From Gibbula magus (Eukaryota; Mollusca; Gastropoda; Trochida; Trochidae): DNA of 64,000 bases. Positions 1 to 13,500 of the stretch are shown here, piece after piece. The position numbers were made by a program, and so were the translations under genes. How positions within the stretch are numbered: position 1 is the stretch's first letter; each line of letters starts with the position of its first letter. The notes below the pieces were generated by a model that saw nothing but the letters and a program-made list of their open reading frames with translations, was not told the DNA's origin and ran no database searches. The DNA lies in NCBI GenBank assembly GCA_936450465.1, contig OW388301.1, positions 17,155,523 through 17,219,522 of the forward strand, read 5' to 3'.

Positions 1-680
1 TTAATCCGTTCACGTATTAAAAAAATATGCATATCTTGCAAAAAATGTATGAAAGAGGAGGGTGAAATAAGCATGAATTGCTCTATGAAATACCTTAACT
101 ACAAACACTGTCGGTACTCTGAAGCAAGTGGTTTTTAAGAAGTCGAAAATGCAAAAATAATTTATAGACAGATTGACGCCATACCAAAACTCCACCAGGC
201 CTTCTAGGATGATTAAATGTAGACCTGATGAGCTTAATATTTAACGCCCTTTATAAACATGAACCCTGTTTGCTTTGAATTCCATCGATAGAATTGGTTA
301 AAACCCATGTAAACCTATGTTGACTTCTCCTGGGTGCAAATATGTGTATCAGATTTACTGCAATGGGACTTCAACTGTAAACAGAAACGGAAAAGGTTTA
401 CTTTGAGGAATATTGCTTTGTTTGTCACGAGTAAGCAGTGAAATATTTATTAAAAATGGTATTATATGGGAAATAGTTTAGTATTTTCATTGTATATGTA
501 GCTTGTTCAAACCCACTGTATCTACTTGAAATGTAACTTATTTAACTGTTTATGTGTAATTAAATGAGACAAGTAGTTCCAACTTTTTGTATACACTTAC
601 GCACTTTGATTTGTTAATCGAGCAGCTTTTTTTATAGAATATTCTATGCCAAAGTAGAACTTGTTTAATTAATATATAGA
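1..680. other. Left flank: no gene recognised
   Basis: AT-rich sequence without a supported exon. Text around 450-490 (AAAAATGGTATTATATGG, GTTTAGTATTTT) matches the foldback family at 10405 and 30870, so part of this stretch is repeat. Confidence 0.4.
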
Positions 681-833
681 GGATATCTGTCTTTTCTTGA
701 CTAATAGGCCTACCATGTTTATCTCATCGAGTGAGGTAGAAAGTTTATATTATCACGAGTGGCGCAACTTTTCTACCTCATGAGATGAGATGAGATGAGA
801 TAAACATGGTATTTGTCAAGAATTAACGGATAT
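681..833. repeat. Inverted repeat (hairpin) upstream of the receptor gene
   Basis: TACCATGTTTATCTCAT (712-728) pairs with ATGAGATAAACATGGTA (795-811). The pairing extends outward (GGATATCTGT...CTTGAC with GTCAAG...ACGGATATTC) and inward (GAGGTAGAAAG with CTTTTCTACCTC). The right arm carries a GAGAT short tandem repeat. Probably a foldback element. Confidence 0.65.
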
Positions 834-1519
834 TCTATTTATTATATAATGTTATCCTTGTAATTACGCCCGAAAAGGGTCGTTTTCACGCCGAGCGGCC
901 TCTATGAACAGCCCGTCACCACAGCAACACTGTGACGTCATAAGCCAATTCGCCGCGTGAGACCATTGTTTTATGACGTCAAATTATATCAGTCACTGTT
1001 CGCAGTGAAAATATAAGTTATTTTCACTGTAGCTTGATAGACAGTTTATTTCACTGATAAATCCCAGTTTTTCACTGCTCGTCATATAATAAAAACGATT
1101 ATTATTGACAATAACACTTAGATTATTAGCATTCATGTGAGTAATGTTAACTCCATTTCTGATGCAAATTTACAAACGGTGTAATGATATTCATAACGAT
1201 GCCATATACAAAAAAATATTGTTAACATTATCATCTAATGACATAATTGGGACTAACCATTTTTCTACTAGCTTCATAACCTAAATACTCCCAGGAGATA
1301 TCTGAACCGACATTTGTTCATTAATAATTCAAGTTTGAGTTGAGGTTGACATTATTGTTTTACAATAAGGTATGAGCACCAAACATCATTTAAAATGCCC
1401 TGGTACCATTTTCGAAGCTATCAGTTTATGCTTTCAGATGAAACTGGTCATTACACAGTCATATTTCACACATTATGCCTGAACAGAAGATAGTAAAGTC
1501 GTGTTTATTGGGCGCCAAT

Positions 1520-1586
1520 ATGTCTCACCGTGTCAACTTCTTAAGTTTCCTCTGGGTTACCTTGGTGTTGATAACTGCTTGTGGAG
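1520..1586 (+). CDS. Receptor exon 1: signal peptide
   Basis: The ATG at 1520 opens a short basic start followed by a hydrophobic core ([13 protein letters not shown]) and a small-residue site near ACGG, a typical secretory signal. The exon ends TGT GGA G at a consensus GTAAAG donor, phase 1. An in-frame ATG at 1475 would add 15 polar residues; 1520 is preferred because the signal then starts close to the hydrophobic core. Its place in the receptor rests on strand and on the phase match with exon 2 only. Confidence 0.65.
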
Positions 1587-4500
1587 GTAAAGTTTTGCTA
1601 TTATTCCATCAATTCCCGATTGTATGGCATTGTTATTGTTTTCAATTGTTGATGATAATTATGCTGATGATGCTGATGATAATTATGCTGATGATGCTGA
1701 TGATAATTATGCTGATGATGCTGATGATAATTATGCTGATGATGCTGATGATAATTATGCTGATGATGCTGATGATAATTATGCTGATGATGCTGATGAT
1801 GCTGATGATAATTATGTTGATGATGCTGATGATAATTTTGCTGATGATGCTGATGATAATTATGCTGATGATGCTGATGATAATTATGCTGATGATGCTG
1901 ATGATAATTACGCTGATGATGCTGATGATAATTATGCTGATGATGCTGATGATAATTATGCTGATGATGCTGATGATAATTATGCTGATGATGCTGATGA
2001 TAATTATGCTGATGATGCTGATGATAATTATGCTGATGATGCTGATGATAATTATGCTGATGATGCTGATGATAATTATGCTGATGATGCTGATGATAAT
2101 TATGCTGATGATGCTGATGATAATTATGCTGATGATGCTGATGATAATTATGCTGATGATGCTGATGATAATTATGCTGATGATGCTGATGATAATTATG
2201 CTGATGATGCTGATGATAATTATGCTGATGATGCTGATGATAATTATGCTGATGATGCTGATGATAATTATGCTGATGATGCTGATGATAATTATGCTGA
2301 TGATGCTGATGATAATTATGCTGATGATGCTGATGATAATTATGCTGATGATGCTGATGATAATGATGCTGATGATGCTGATGATAATTATGCTGATGAT
2401 GCTGATGATAATTATGCTGATGATGCTGATGATAATGATGCTGATGATGCTGATGATAATTATGCTGATGATGCTGATGATAATTATGCTGATGATGCTG
2501 ATGATAATTATGCTGATGATGCTGATGATAATTATGCTTATGATGCTGATGATAATTATGCTGATGATGCTGATGATAATTATGCTGATGATGCTGATGA
2601 TAATTATGCTGATGATGCTGATGATAACTATGCTGATGATGCTGATGATAATGATGCTGATGATGCTGATGATAATTATGCTGATGATGCTGATGATAAT
2701 GATGCTGATGATGCTGATGATAATTATGCTGATGATGCTGATGCTAATTATGCTGATGATGCTGATGATAATTATGCTGATGATGCTGATGATAATTATG
2801 CTGATGATGCTGATGATAATTATGCTGATGATGCTGATGATAATTATGCTGATGATGCTGATGATAATTATGCTGATGATGCTGATGATAATTATGCTGA
2901 TGATGCTGATGATAATTATGCTGATGATGCTGATGATTATTATGCTGATGATGCTGATGATAATTATGCTGATGATGCTGATGATAATTATGCTGATGAT
3001 GCTGATGATAATTATGCTGATGATGCTGATGATAATTATGCTGATGATGCTGATGATAATGATGCTGATGATGCTGATGATAATTATGCTGATGATGCTG
3101 ATGATAATGATGCTGATGATGCTGATGATAATGATGCTGATGATAATGATGATAATGATGCTGATGATGCTGATGATAATGATGCTGATGATGCTGATGA
3201 TAATGATGCTGATGATGCTGATGATAATGATGCTGATGATGCTGATGATAATGATGCTGATGATGCTGATGATAATGATGCTGATGATTATTATTTTCAG
3301 ATTAATGCCGTTTCAAGTTTCACGGTGGCTAATAGTACATTTTTTATTAAACGTCGTTATTTATACTCACCGTTGATAACTCACCGTAACAATTGAGTCT
3401 CTCTCAACTTAATCACTCGACAAAAAATAACAGTTAAAAAGAATAGAGTTACCTCCCTCCCTACCTGAGAGCTAGCAAAATGGACGTCATATCTTGCTGG
3501 CGACAGAGAGAGAAGTGAAGCCACTGGGGTAGCCACCTAGCGGGGACCTAGGGAGGGAGGTAACTCTATTATTTTTAACTGTGTTATGTTTGGTCGAGTG
3601 ATTAAATTGAGAGAGACTAAATGGCTACGGAGAGTTATCAACTAGAGTATGTAAATAATGCTGTGTGGTACAATTTGCAGTCATTGGCTGCAACAAAATA
3701 ATGATGTTGCATGTCAGCACAACCTTACAACAGGTACAATACTTTATATCCCACTGGAAGTGTAAAGCGTTGTCAAGATATAGTTGTCGCTCTGTCTGTC
3801 CGTCAGTCCATAATCATTTCGTTCCGGAGCAGAACACAAAACCAATCATTATATCGTTCTGAAACTTTGCACTTGTATTACCCACTAACTGAAGTGGTAC
3901 CTTTTGATATTTTCAGATTTCAAAATTATGTTTACTAAGAAACCCGTTGGATTTGAACTTTGTTCAGGGATAGGTTCGTTTTCGGAGCAGAATTCCAAAA
4001 CCCTTCATCATATCTTCCTGAACATCTGCATGTGTATTACCCACTCACTGAAGTGACACTGTAGTAAACATATACTATTGCCTTTAAAAAAATATTTTAC
4101 AAATTATGTCGGGCCGATAGGAGGGGTCACCTTCTGATGACTCTTGTTCACCCCTTGATTCTAACAATGTATATAAAGTGTCAATTTATAAAGTGCACCT
4201 GTATGTATCATTTTGCATTCATTAGCAAAAATTGTTCTTCTTCATTATTATCAAATAATTTTAACAGAAGGTGTATTTCCTTTGACAGCTCACAACTGCA
4301 CCGATCTCCCTGCACCGATTAATGGCAACATGAGCTGCAAAGAGTGGAGCAAAGGTAAGAAGTGTGACGTCACGTGCAACCCGACTCATGACATCGCTCC
4401 AGCCAGCTTCATGACTACGTCATTCCTTTGTGATAAGGCAACTGGTCGATGGAACAACCATAGGATACCAACATGCTCAGGTACTACTAGATGGTTTTTA

Positions 4501-7500
4501 ATTATATATGTTTCATACACTCCCAACAGAAATTTCAACTGTTCTAGTGTCACATTTTAGTTACAACCTTACAGTATCAGGCACGTGACCTGTCGTAAGG
4601 TCGCTCTGACCACTGGACTATAAATATGATGATTGTCCATCACAACCGTTGTTATAGCATGAACATCTGACGTCAGAATAGCCATAACGCAGTTATTGAC
4701 GTGCGACGCCAAACTAGCTATAATGTAATTATTAAAGGTTAAGGTAATACAAAAAAATGGAACTATTTTTGTATCAGGAAAATGCCCATATTTACATTCT
4801 ATATAGCATATTAAAAAGATGTGAATTGTTGTTTTTCTGAAAATTTAATCTTAATTGTGAATTAAACAAATTAAAATTTCACGTTTCAAAACGTTCCATT
4901 GCCAAAAAAAACGATCCATGACTTATCTCCCCCTGATTTATGACGTCATCATGACCGTAGCAACAGAGACTCGTTAGCAACATATCATCGTCGAATAGAA
5001 GCTCGGGTACTTTTCCCTATCCAATTGCCGCTGCGCTATCAGCTGTCTCAACAAACTTGTTCATAGTTTAGCTCATCATCAACGAAATCGCCGATTCAAT
5101 AAAAAATGTAATATCATTGCTTGATTGAAAGAGAAACATACAATCAACCATGACGTTTCCTTACCACTCCCCAATATACTAAAATCGAGCCGACGTTCAG
5201 TTACGCAAGGCACTGCAAATGTAAGCAGCCCAGCCCCGCATCGCCGTGGCAAGTCTAGCTGATGGGAAGGGAGAGCACTCTCATGTCATGCCGGTGTCAT
5301 CAACACAATATTATTGTCCTATAGGCCTATCCTGTACTGTACTAGCCACTAGGCCTATTCGTTACTATGAACTGAATTAAGACGATGAAGTAGACGCAAA
5401 CCTGCGTACGATGGTTTGTGGGGCCAAATAACATTTATAAAGTCAAATAAAATGATCATACCTTTCAATATTGCTTCACACTGAAATTATTTTTTATAAA
5501 GTAACAGTATGGACAAAAGTGATACTATTATCAACATCTATCACATTTAATGGGATATGTGATCCTGGATGTATAATTTTATTTTAAAAACACTTTAATA
5601 ATCTTATAACCAAAAACAGTTATCAAGGTCTAACATAGAACAAAAAAGAAACAGAGGAACCCTAAAACAGATTCACATCTTGTTTAATACCCCATGTTAC
5701 AACACATACCGGAAATAGCCCTTTGTGTTCAAACAGTAACAGCAATTAGCAAAATAAATGTTAAAAAAGTTAGCTACCTGAATTCTTGCATGTATTGATG
5801 CAGTGTGCGAGTAGAACATCGGAAATGCTCTTAACCACAGTAACACCAGGTTTGAAGCCAGTATTTTTCTACAGCTGCTCCACAAAAGTTTGTTTCATTC
5901 ACAATGTGAAGGGTACTCCTGTGAACACAAGCTTATTATTAAGGATTCAGCAATTTGCAATCCTTATTGTTATTGGCGTGTTTATTATTTTTATTTCAAG
6001 AATTTTGTTAGCAAGATTCAGCCAAAACGGCTGGAGCAAATGCAACCAAATGTTACATGCTGATAGCCCTGTGGAATAGAACTGCAAAGCTTTTGGGCCA
6101 ATTCGCTCCAGCCAGTAGAGGTCCAGTTCGAATCTAAATGTCAATTTTTAACATTGTGAAAATTTTCAAAATGTACTTAGAGACTTGAAACTTTTTCTAA
6201 AATATGCACAATAACAATACGAGTAAAAAAAGTAAATCATGGCGAATTCGTACATGTAGGTCACGTGGTTTAGCCGCCATTTTGAATTAAGATAGTTTTT
6301 ACAATTTCCCGACCCCATGCACCTTTGACAATCTTCTCCTCTGAAGATACCAGCATTAGAAAGCTAAATGTGCACATGATGTACCTGAAGCATTGCATAT
6401 TATAATTTGGTCATTGCATCCGCCAATTATTAATACTTTTTGCACAGTGACCTTTCAAAGTCAGGCAATTTTTGAAAAATGCAAACTTCAAATTTTTTCA
6501 GGAGAGTAAGATTTGACTATGGTCTTTATGAATCAATAATAAAATCGCTCGCGAACAGTCATTTCCGGTCATAATAGAGAAAAACTTTAACATGGGGAAA
6601 ATTTTCAAAATCAACATAGAGACTTGAAACTTTTTTCAAAAGATGTGCAATAACAATACGAGCAATAAAGTAAATGATGACAAAGTTGTAGCTTACGTGG
6701 TTTAGTCGGCGTTTTGATTTTATTTACAATTCTTTGATCTAGGGACATGCTAGAAACTTGCAACTTGTTTTAAAAGATGCGCAATAAGATTGTAAATATG
6801 TCTTAATTCATTATATTTAAAATAATTGAATCATTCATTTGCTGAATCCTTTTATTGTCGCTTGCGACTAATTTTTGTGGTTGCGTTACTTTGACATTTT
6901 AACTTGTTTGCTAATATGCAAATGAACCATAATCCATTTTTTTAAACTGTTTATATGATAATGAAATTAAATAGTCATTTCAATCTTCTCTGGAAAATGC
7001 TAGTGAACTACAACAAGTCAGGAGTTGCAGATTTATTTTCATGTTCATGTAATGTCATGTTTTAGGTATGGTATTTTAACTTTTAAAGATTCCCCTGTTT
7101 TCTGACCATGGTTAAACATGAGTTTTGATACGTTGTAATGTTCTTCTCCTGTTCCAAGAGGTCTAGACAGCTGAAAAGTTGTTTGCAGACTCCTTGGCCA
7201 ATGGGGATTCTAAATTCAATATATTTCGGTTTTGCAAACAATACAAATCCCGTTGAGCTACAGACCCCATGGCTCTATTTTTCTCTGAGCCCTTTGATCC
7301 CTCGTTGTAGGATATTTTATAGATTTAAATTTCCCTACATTTTTTGTCAATGTTTTGTTTCTCTATCAACAAGTATGCACATCGCCTCTCCGAATCTTGA
7401 TCACGATTTTGCCTGTACTTGCTTTGCTTTTCTGCTGCACTCAAAGACATCATGCACAGAAACATTGATTCCTGAAAAAAACTGTATTGGTAGAATGTCT

Positions 7501-10500
7501 TACATGATTCCGTAATTAGTTACAAATAAAATAACCCTTTTGATTGTTTGGTACAAGGTTAATTCTGAATGTTCAAATACTGTCAATACTGTTTCAATGA
7601 AATAGTATGAGTAAAAGGATATGCTCTGATGAGCAGCATAATTGAAAGAAACATTTTATTTATCTACCTTAAGACATAATTAGTGATGTTGAATATGTCC
7701 ATACTGTTACAGCTGAATTATATAAATTAATATAAATAATTAAATATTACAAATATCTTTTCACTGACAATTTTAGATTTAACATATCACTATATCACTA
7801 TATTTATATCATATTTAACATCAATTAAGACAAATATTCAAAGATGATTTGGTTATGAATAATTATTGATTTTTAGGTAATTTGTCCATACTGTATCCTT
7901 TATGTCCATACTGTTACCAAAAGTTTCATTGAAAATTGAAAGTAAAATTGATATTTAACAATGATGACATAAATTTCAAATTGCTTAATTGCACTAAGGA
8001 ACCAGAAGCATTGATAGTTAATTGAATGATGAAAACATATTTGTTTGAATTGTCCACACTGTTACCTTCTATTGTCCAAAAAATCAAGTTTCATTGATAA
8101 TCTGAATCTAAGTGGGTTTTCGTCAGCAATAATTACAGTTTCTAAACATTTGAACTATTAGAACAGAATACATAAAGGCTATAGAAACTATCAGTAATCT
8201 GAGCGTAAATATCAATTTCGTTCAATATAATTGTCCCTACTGTTACCTATCAATGTCCATGCTGTTACAAGAAATCTGTTTAATTTATAAAAGAAATTAT
8301 TTAAGCAGATATTTTCTACAATTTACAATAGTTAACATTTCCTAAAAACAAAACAAAATCATGTTAATAGATAAATCTTTTTTCTAATACATTTTGGTTT
8401 TGAATAGATAGTTTCCATACTGTTTAAATACCTTTCAATGTCAATACTGTTACCATAATTAAAGTTTAATTGACAATAACAAATGAAAATGATATTTACC
8501 AAAGCTGACTTAAATTTCAAATTGCTTAACAATAGACATGCATTCGGGGAACAAATGCATTCATAGTCAATTGAATGATGACCAAATATTTGTTTGGAAA
8601 AGGATTGTCCATACTGTTACCTTTTATTGTCCTTAGTGTTACCAAAAATCAAGTTTCATTGATAATTTGGATCAAAGTTTTATTTTTCCAGCAATAATTA
8701 AAGTTTCTAAACATTTGAACTATCAAAAATCAAGACATAAAGACTATAGACACTATCCGAAATCTGAGCATAAATATTAGTTTGTTTTGGTTTTGGTTTG
8801 TTCATAATGTTACCTATCAATGTCCATACTGTTACCTGAAAATTGTTAAATTTATAAAAACATAGTTTGGACAGATATTTTTCACAATTAACAGTAGTTA
8901 CATTTCTTCAAACAAAACCATTTGAATAAAAAATGTATCATATTAATGGAGAAATTCAAGATTAAACTTGATATTAACCAATAATGACTTAAATTATAAA
9001 TTGCTTAACAATAGACAACATGCATTAAGGAAACAAACGCATTTAAGGAATTTTAGTTTAATGATAAAATATCTGTTTGGAAAAGAATTGTCCATACTGT
9101 TACCTTTTATTGTCAATACTGTTACCAAAACACTTAATTTCCCAAAATGTTTATCATTAAAAGTAAATAAAGAATAAATGAATATTTTTTTTAAATCGAA
9201 AAAAGCACTATTTTATTTGTTGTAAATAATTTTGTCCATACTGTTACTTGAAACACTGATGACCTTTTTCATGTGTGTTCATCTTTTATTCAATTATTCA
9301 ATGACATACAAAACTTATATACTTGAAAGCTTATACACAGTGAAAGTAAATAATATCAAACATCATCTATAGTCAAATCATCTATCATCAAATAGTTTTG
9401 GCAGAATAATGTCAATACTGTTATAAAATGTGTCCATACTGTTACAAACGATGCTGGAAATCAACAACAATTGTTTATGAAATTTTGGAATATTGTTATA
9501 TGTTTTCCTAAGAATGTAAGAAAAGGTTTTAACAAAACATTGATAAACATGTCTTCAAGATCATTTTGAAGAATACAAAATCCAAACTGTTATTGGAGTG
9601 GTCTTTACTGATACTTTTTGTAAGGTAACAGTAAGGAAAATTCTAATGAAAATATTCAATATTAAATGAATGCTCCCTTCAACTCTTGAAAAGCACATGT
9701 TTTCAGTCACAGATTAACAAGTCAATTAACTCATTGACGCCGACAGGTAATTAACAGCTTAACACCTAGGCTGTCAGCTCCACTGGCACCTGGCTGCAAG
9801 GATACCAATTAGGCTTCGCCACCTCTGATTTAGCGAGAGCGAGTAGCATGTCATAAACATGACTGATTGTTTGTTGTGTCTTGCATAACGATCAAAGGTG
9901 GACAGACAATGGGTGATGCGGAACTAAAGTAAAGTAAAGTACATCAAGATATCAGATCTTGAATGCATTTACTGCTTGTTAGTGATATATTTTCAGATCT
10001 TACAGATGAACAAATATGATATGTACAGTGCTGTGATAATATAGTTTTGCCAAACTTAAAATCCGCTAAGAAGTCTATTTAATCAATGTACAACGGTGAA
10101 CGTCGTGATACTCGCTTTATTTACCTAAATTTATATTTATGCTTGGTCTGTATCGCATTTAACTGTTTGACACTTAGTACATGTTTTTAAAATTGGGATA
10201 ACATATATGTCCTAAATGAGACTGTTATTATAACAGTGCGACTGTCCAATACTATCTTGTTCATATGCATGATGGCCAGTCGTGATATACTTGTAATAAA
10301 GATTGTCATATTACGGGGCGTGGCCTACAATTTCGAAACACAGGTGGTAAAATACCAGCTTGAATAGAGATACACAGTTTGTTTATTGTTGATGCAAAGT
10401 GTGTTACATAGAGAATACTAAACGACGTCCCGTTTAATAACATATTTATGAAACGAGTGAGTGGTTTGTATTTAACGAGCGAAAGCGAGTTAAATACAAA

Positions 10501-13500
10501 TACCATCTCACGAGTTTCATAAATATGTTATTACACGGAAACGAGTTTAGTATTTTATTTATTACTCACTGATTTAAATGCCACTTATTTCCACAAACTC
10601 GTCGATAAATGGGACACATTCCATTGCGACCGCGGCGCTGACATTGTGACGTCATATTTTTGCCATTATGACGTCATGTCAATCGGCAGCACGCGATGTT
10701 ATTACACTAAGTGTAATAACACGGTAGATTTATTAAACCGCGATAACTTCAACGGGTGAGTAATAAATTAACTAATCATAAAAACGCACAATTTGGCATG
10801 AATAGACAATTTGGCAAGTTATTTCGTTTTTTTTTTCTGTTTGCTATTCAGTTTACTTTCGAGATATCTCAAATTGAAAATTGAGAACAAACAAGCTGAC
10901 TGAATGTGTGTTCTTTTCAACCCCTCCTAACTGTAAGTGTTTTGTATATATCATAGTCATTGAGTCCCTGCATTATTCTAACGTAAATAGATAAGTTGTA
11001 TGTAAGCAAGAACACGTTATATAACCATTTTCAATAATCCTATTTCTCACTGACATATGTTCATTTACAAATGTTGTGTAGACTTGTAATTATTGAGAAG
11101 CCTGTCACAGAGAGGGACACGTGATTTGCCATGATCGCCAGCATGACAGGGAACTAATGTATAGGAGGACTAATGAAACAGATAAATGATGTTTATATAC
11201 CTGAATATATTTGAAATATCTAAAACTCTTTGACATCGCTCAACATACATCGTATTTGAAGTAAATGCGCAAGACATCATTGACATTAGATGCTCAAACA
11301 TGATTGCATAAAACACTACAGACACTACAGAAAGGAGCGTGATTTTACGAAGACGGTTGTCCAAAAATATGCTTGTTTTACATCGGTCATGCACCTGTCA
11401 CCTGTCTTTCAACAAGGGTGCGACTACGTCTGATTTGATCCCTATACTGTTATTTCAATGTCAAATATATAATTATGTCTATACGTTAATTGAATGTGTA
11501 TTCGTATAAGTATCAATTGTGTAACTGATACCGCATCTTGCATTTAGTGCCAATGAATCAAAAGAAATCACTAATTACACCTGATGTACTGTTATATGAG
11601 ATTCTCAAGCTGACACTTTCATCAACCGAACTCAACATTCAATTGAAATATATTATATGGTTTACGGGTAATGATTAAATTATTACGTCATGCTAACTCG
11701 ATTCATTCCATGTATGTTTTGTCTTTGTAATAGATACGTGCAGTAAACGATTTCAAAACATACATGTAACAAATACATTTAGAGATCTACAGAGCATTAC
11801 TGCAATACGTGTTCACTGACATCGCTACGAACGTGAAAAGAATCGGTTTTCTGCATTAAAACAGTGAGAACGCATATATGCGTCACTCGCTGAATAAAGT
11901 ATGCTTTCATGCGACACGTGTGTGCGGCTTTCGCTGAATAAGCACTGCTTTTAGCTGACGCATATATGCGTCACTCGCTGTGAGGAGCTAATTATTTTGT
12001 TGTATATGTGCTGCTCTCGGCCTTAATGAGTTAACATACAAATTAAGTTTGTTTCCAAAATATATGTTATAAAGCCCAAAACATGGTAACAATAGGGACA
12101 TAAAAATTCCTACAATCAACTTTTCCCTTACTTAAAATCAAATTATGACTTAAAGTTCAGATGTCCAAAAAGTATTTCCTTCTGGTAACTGTAATTACAT
12201 GTTTTTGAGGGACACACATAAATGAGGTAAAAACATTTGTTTTAAATTTGAAAAAAAAATTCAATATATTTTTCGCTTGATTTTGTTCATAACCAGTCTA
12301 AGGAACATCTTTTTTCAAACATTTACTGTATATTTTTCATTTCAAAATGATGTCAAAATTTGAGCAATATGGCACCATTAAACATCTCTAAAAGATAAAA
12401 TATAAAATAGATTATTTATTTGATTATCCTCATATGTACATTCAACAATGTTTTATATAATCAATACTTAAAATAGTACGAAAAAGTACAACAAATATAT
12501 GAGTTTTTTTTTATTCCGGACAGAAATTTACACTCTTCATGAAAATGACTCATATAACATATTCGTTAACAATTTGTTGTTTAAAGCAGTAGATTTGAGC
12601 AGCGTATTTTCTTGTGTATTTCAGTTTAAACTTTGGGAAAAATATGCCATTTGCCAAAATCAATGAGGTATTTTTAAAATTTTAAAATTAAAATCTTTTT
12701 TAGCAGTATCAATCAATGAGGTATTTATTTGTATCCCCATTTCTTAAATATATTTTTTTCCGCATTGATAACATGTTAACAAAAGCTTTAGAGCAAATGT
12801 GTTATAATTAAGATTTTATGATTAATGTTATCTTGCAAGGATGAAAACATTCCTGTGGGTGCCTAAACGCTTTAACAATTATTATTTATTTTCTAGGCCA
12901 CAATATGTTGAAGGTATTTCATCAACCTTGTAATTTTTTTATATAGTTCAATCATTTATCATTGCAAAAAAAAAATGAAAAAAACATGAACTGAATGTTT
13001 GAGGAGATCATCTGAATTTTCGCCTGCTGAAAACCACCAGTCTGATTAAAATCTACCCTTGTGCCGTGGACTAAAATTTGCAAAATAATATATCTACCGG
13101 GATACGAACAGGTTTTGTAGATTCCTCGCCATAAGGTCTGAGAACATTCCGTAGAGGCGTGTGATCGAACCAGTTTAGCGCAGCAAAAGCCCAGTCAAAT
13201 AGCTGACCAATCGCATCATAGTTTTTTAAACGGTTGCTGTTTTGAAAGCAGGATAACTGTTTGGAGCTATCTGCCCCTAGCTTCTCTCACCGAAAGCTTT
13301 TGTTGGACGTCTTGTGACTGGTTTACTGAATTGCGTCAGAACATGCAGTCTACCGGCTGTTACCAGACGGTTTATCCTGGTAGATTTTGCACATTTTGTC
13401 CGCGGAATACCGTCAGTTTTAATCAGACTGTGAACAGCACGTACATAACCGCCAGACAAGATAACTTTTTAAATCTCCATGCCATTTTCTTCATTGAGGA

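Larger units (their letters stand above)
5501..9650. repeat. Long AT-rich array with recurring TGTCCATACTGTTAC motif
   Basis: The 15-mer TGTCCATACTGTTAC or a close variant occurs at about 7696, 7883, 7903, 8051, 8232, 8254, 8412, 8439, 8606, 8629, 8821, 9089, 9111, 9232, 9409 and 9431. It often comes in pairs about 22 bp apart (ending ...TTACC, then a short AT spacer, then the next copy). One inverted copy lies at 5501-5515. Longer text between pairs (TTTCTAAACATTTGAACTAT, and ATAAAGACTATAGACACTAT or variants) also repeats with a period of roughly 550 bp, so 8.0-9.1 kb is a diverged tandem array. No coding region is visible in it. Confidence 0.75.

Noticed and set aside
3291..3380. Possible exon after the acceptor-like TTATTTTCAG
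   Set aside because: In phase 1, as exon 1 requires, the first full codon is TAA.
1475..3396. Two overlapping open frames of 590-633 codons through the 24-bp repeat
   Set aside because: The repeat length is a multiple of three and lacks stops in two frames by chance; both frames run beyond a good donor after the signal peptide and encode only simple repeats.
7138..7515. 125-codon open frame
   Set aside because: It overlaps a repeat family seen at 36468-37445 and 61065-61320 and shows no protein motif.
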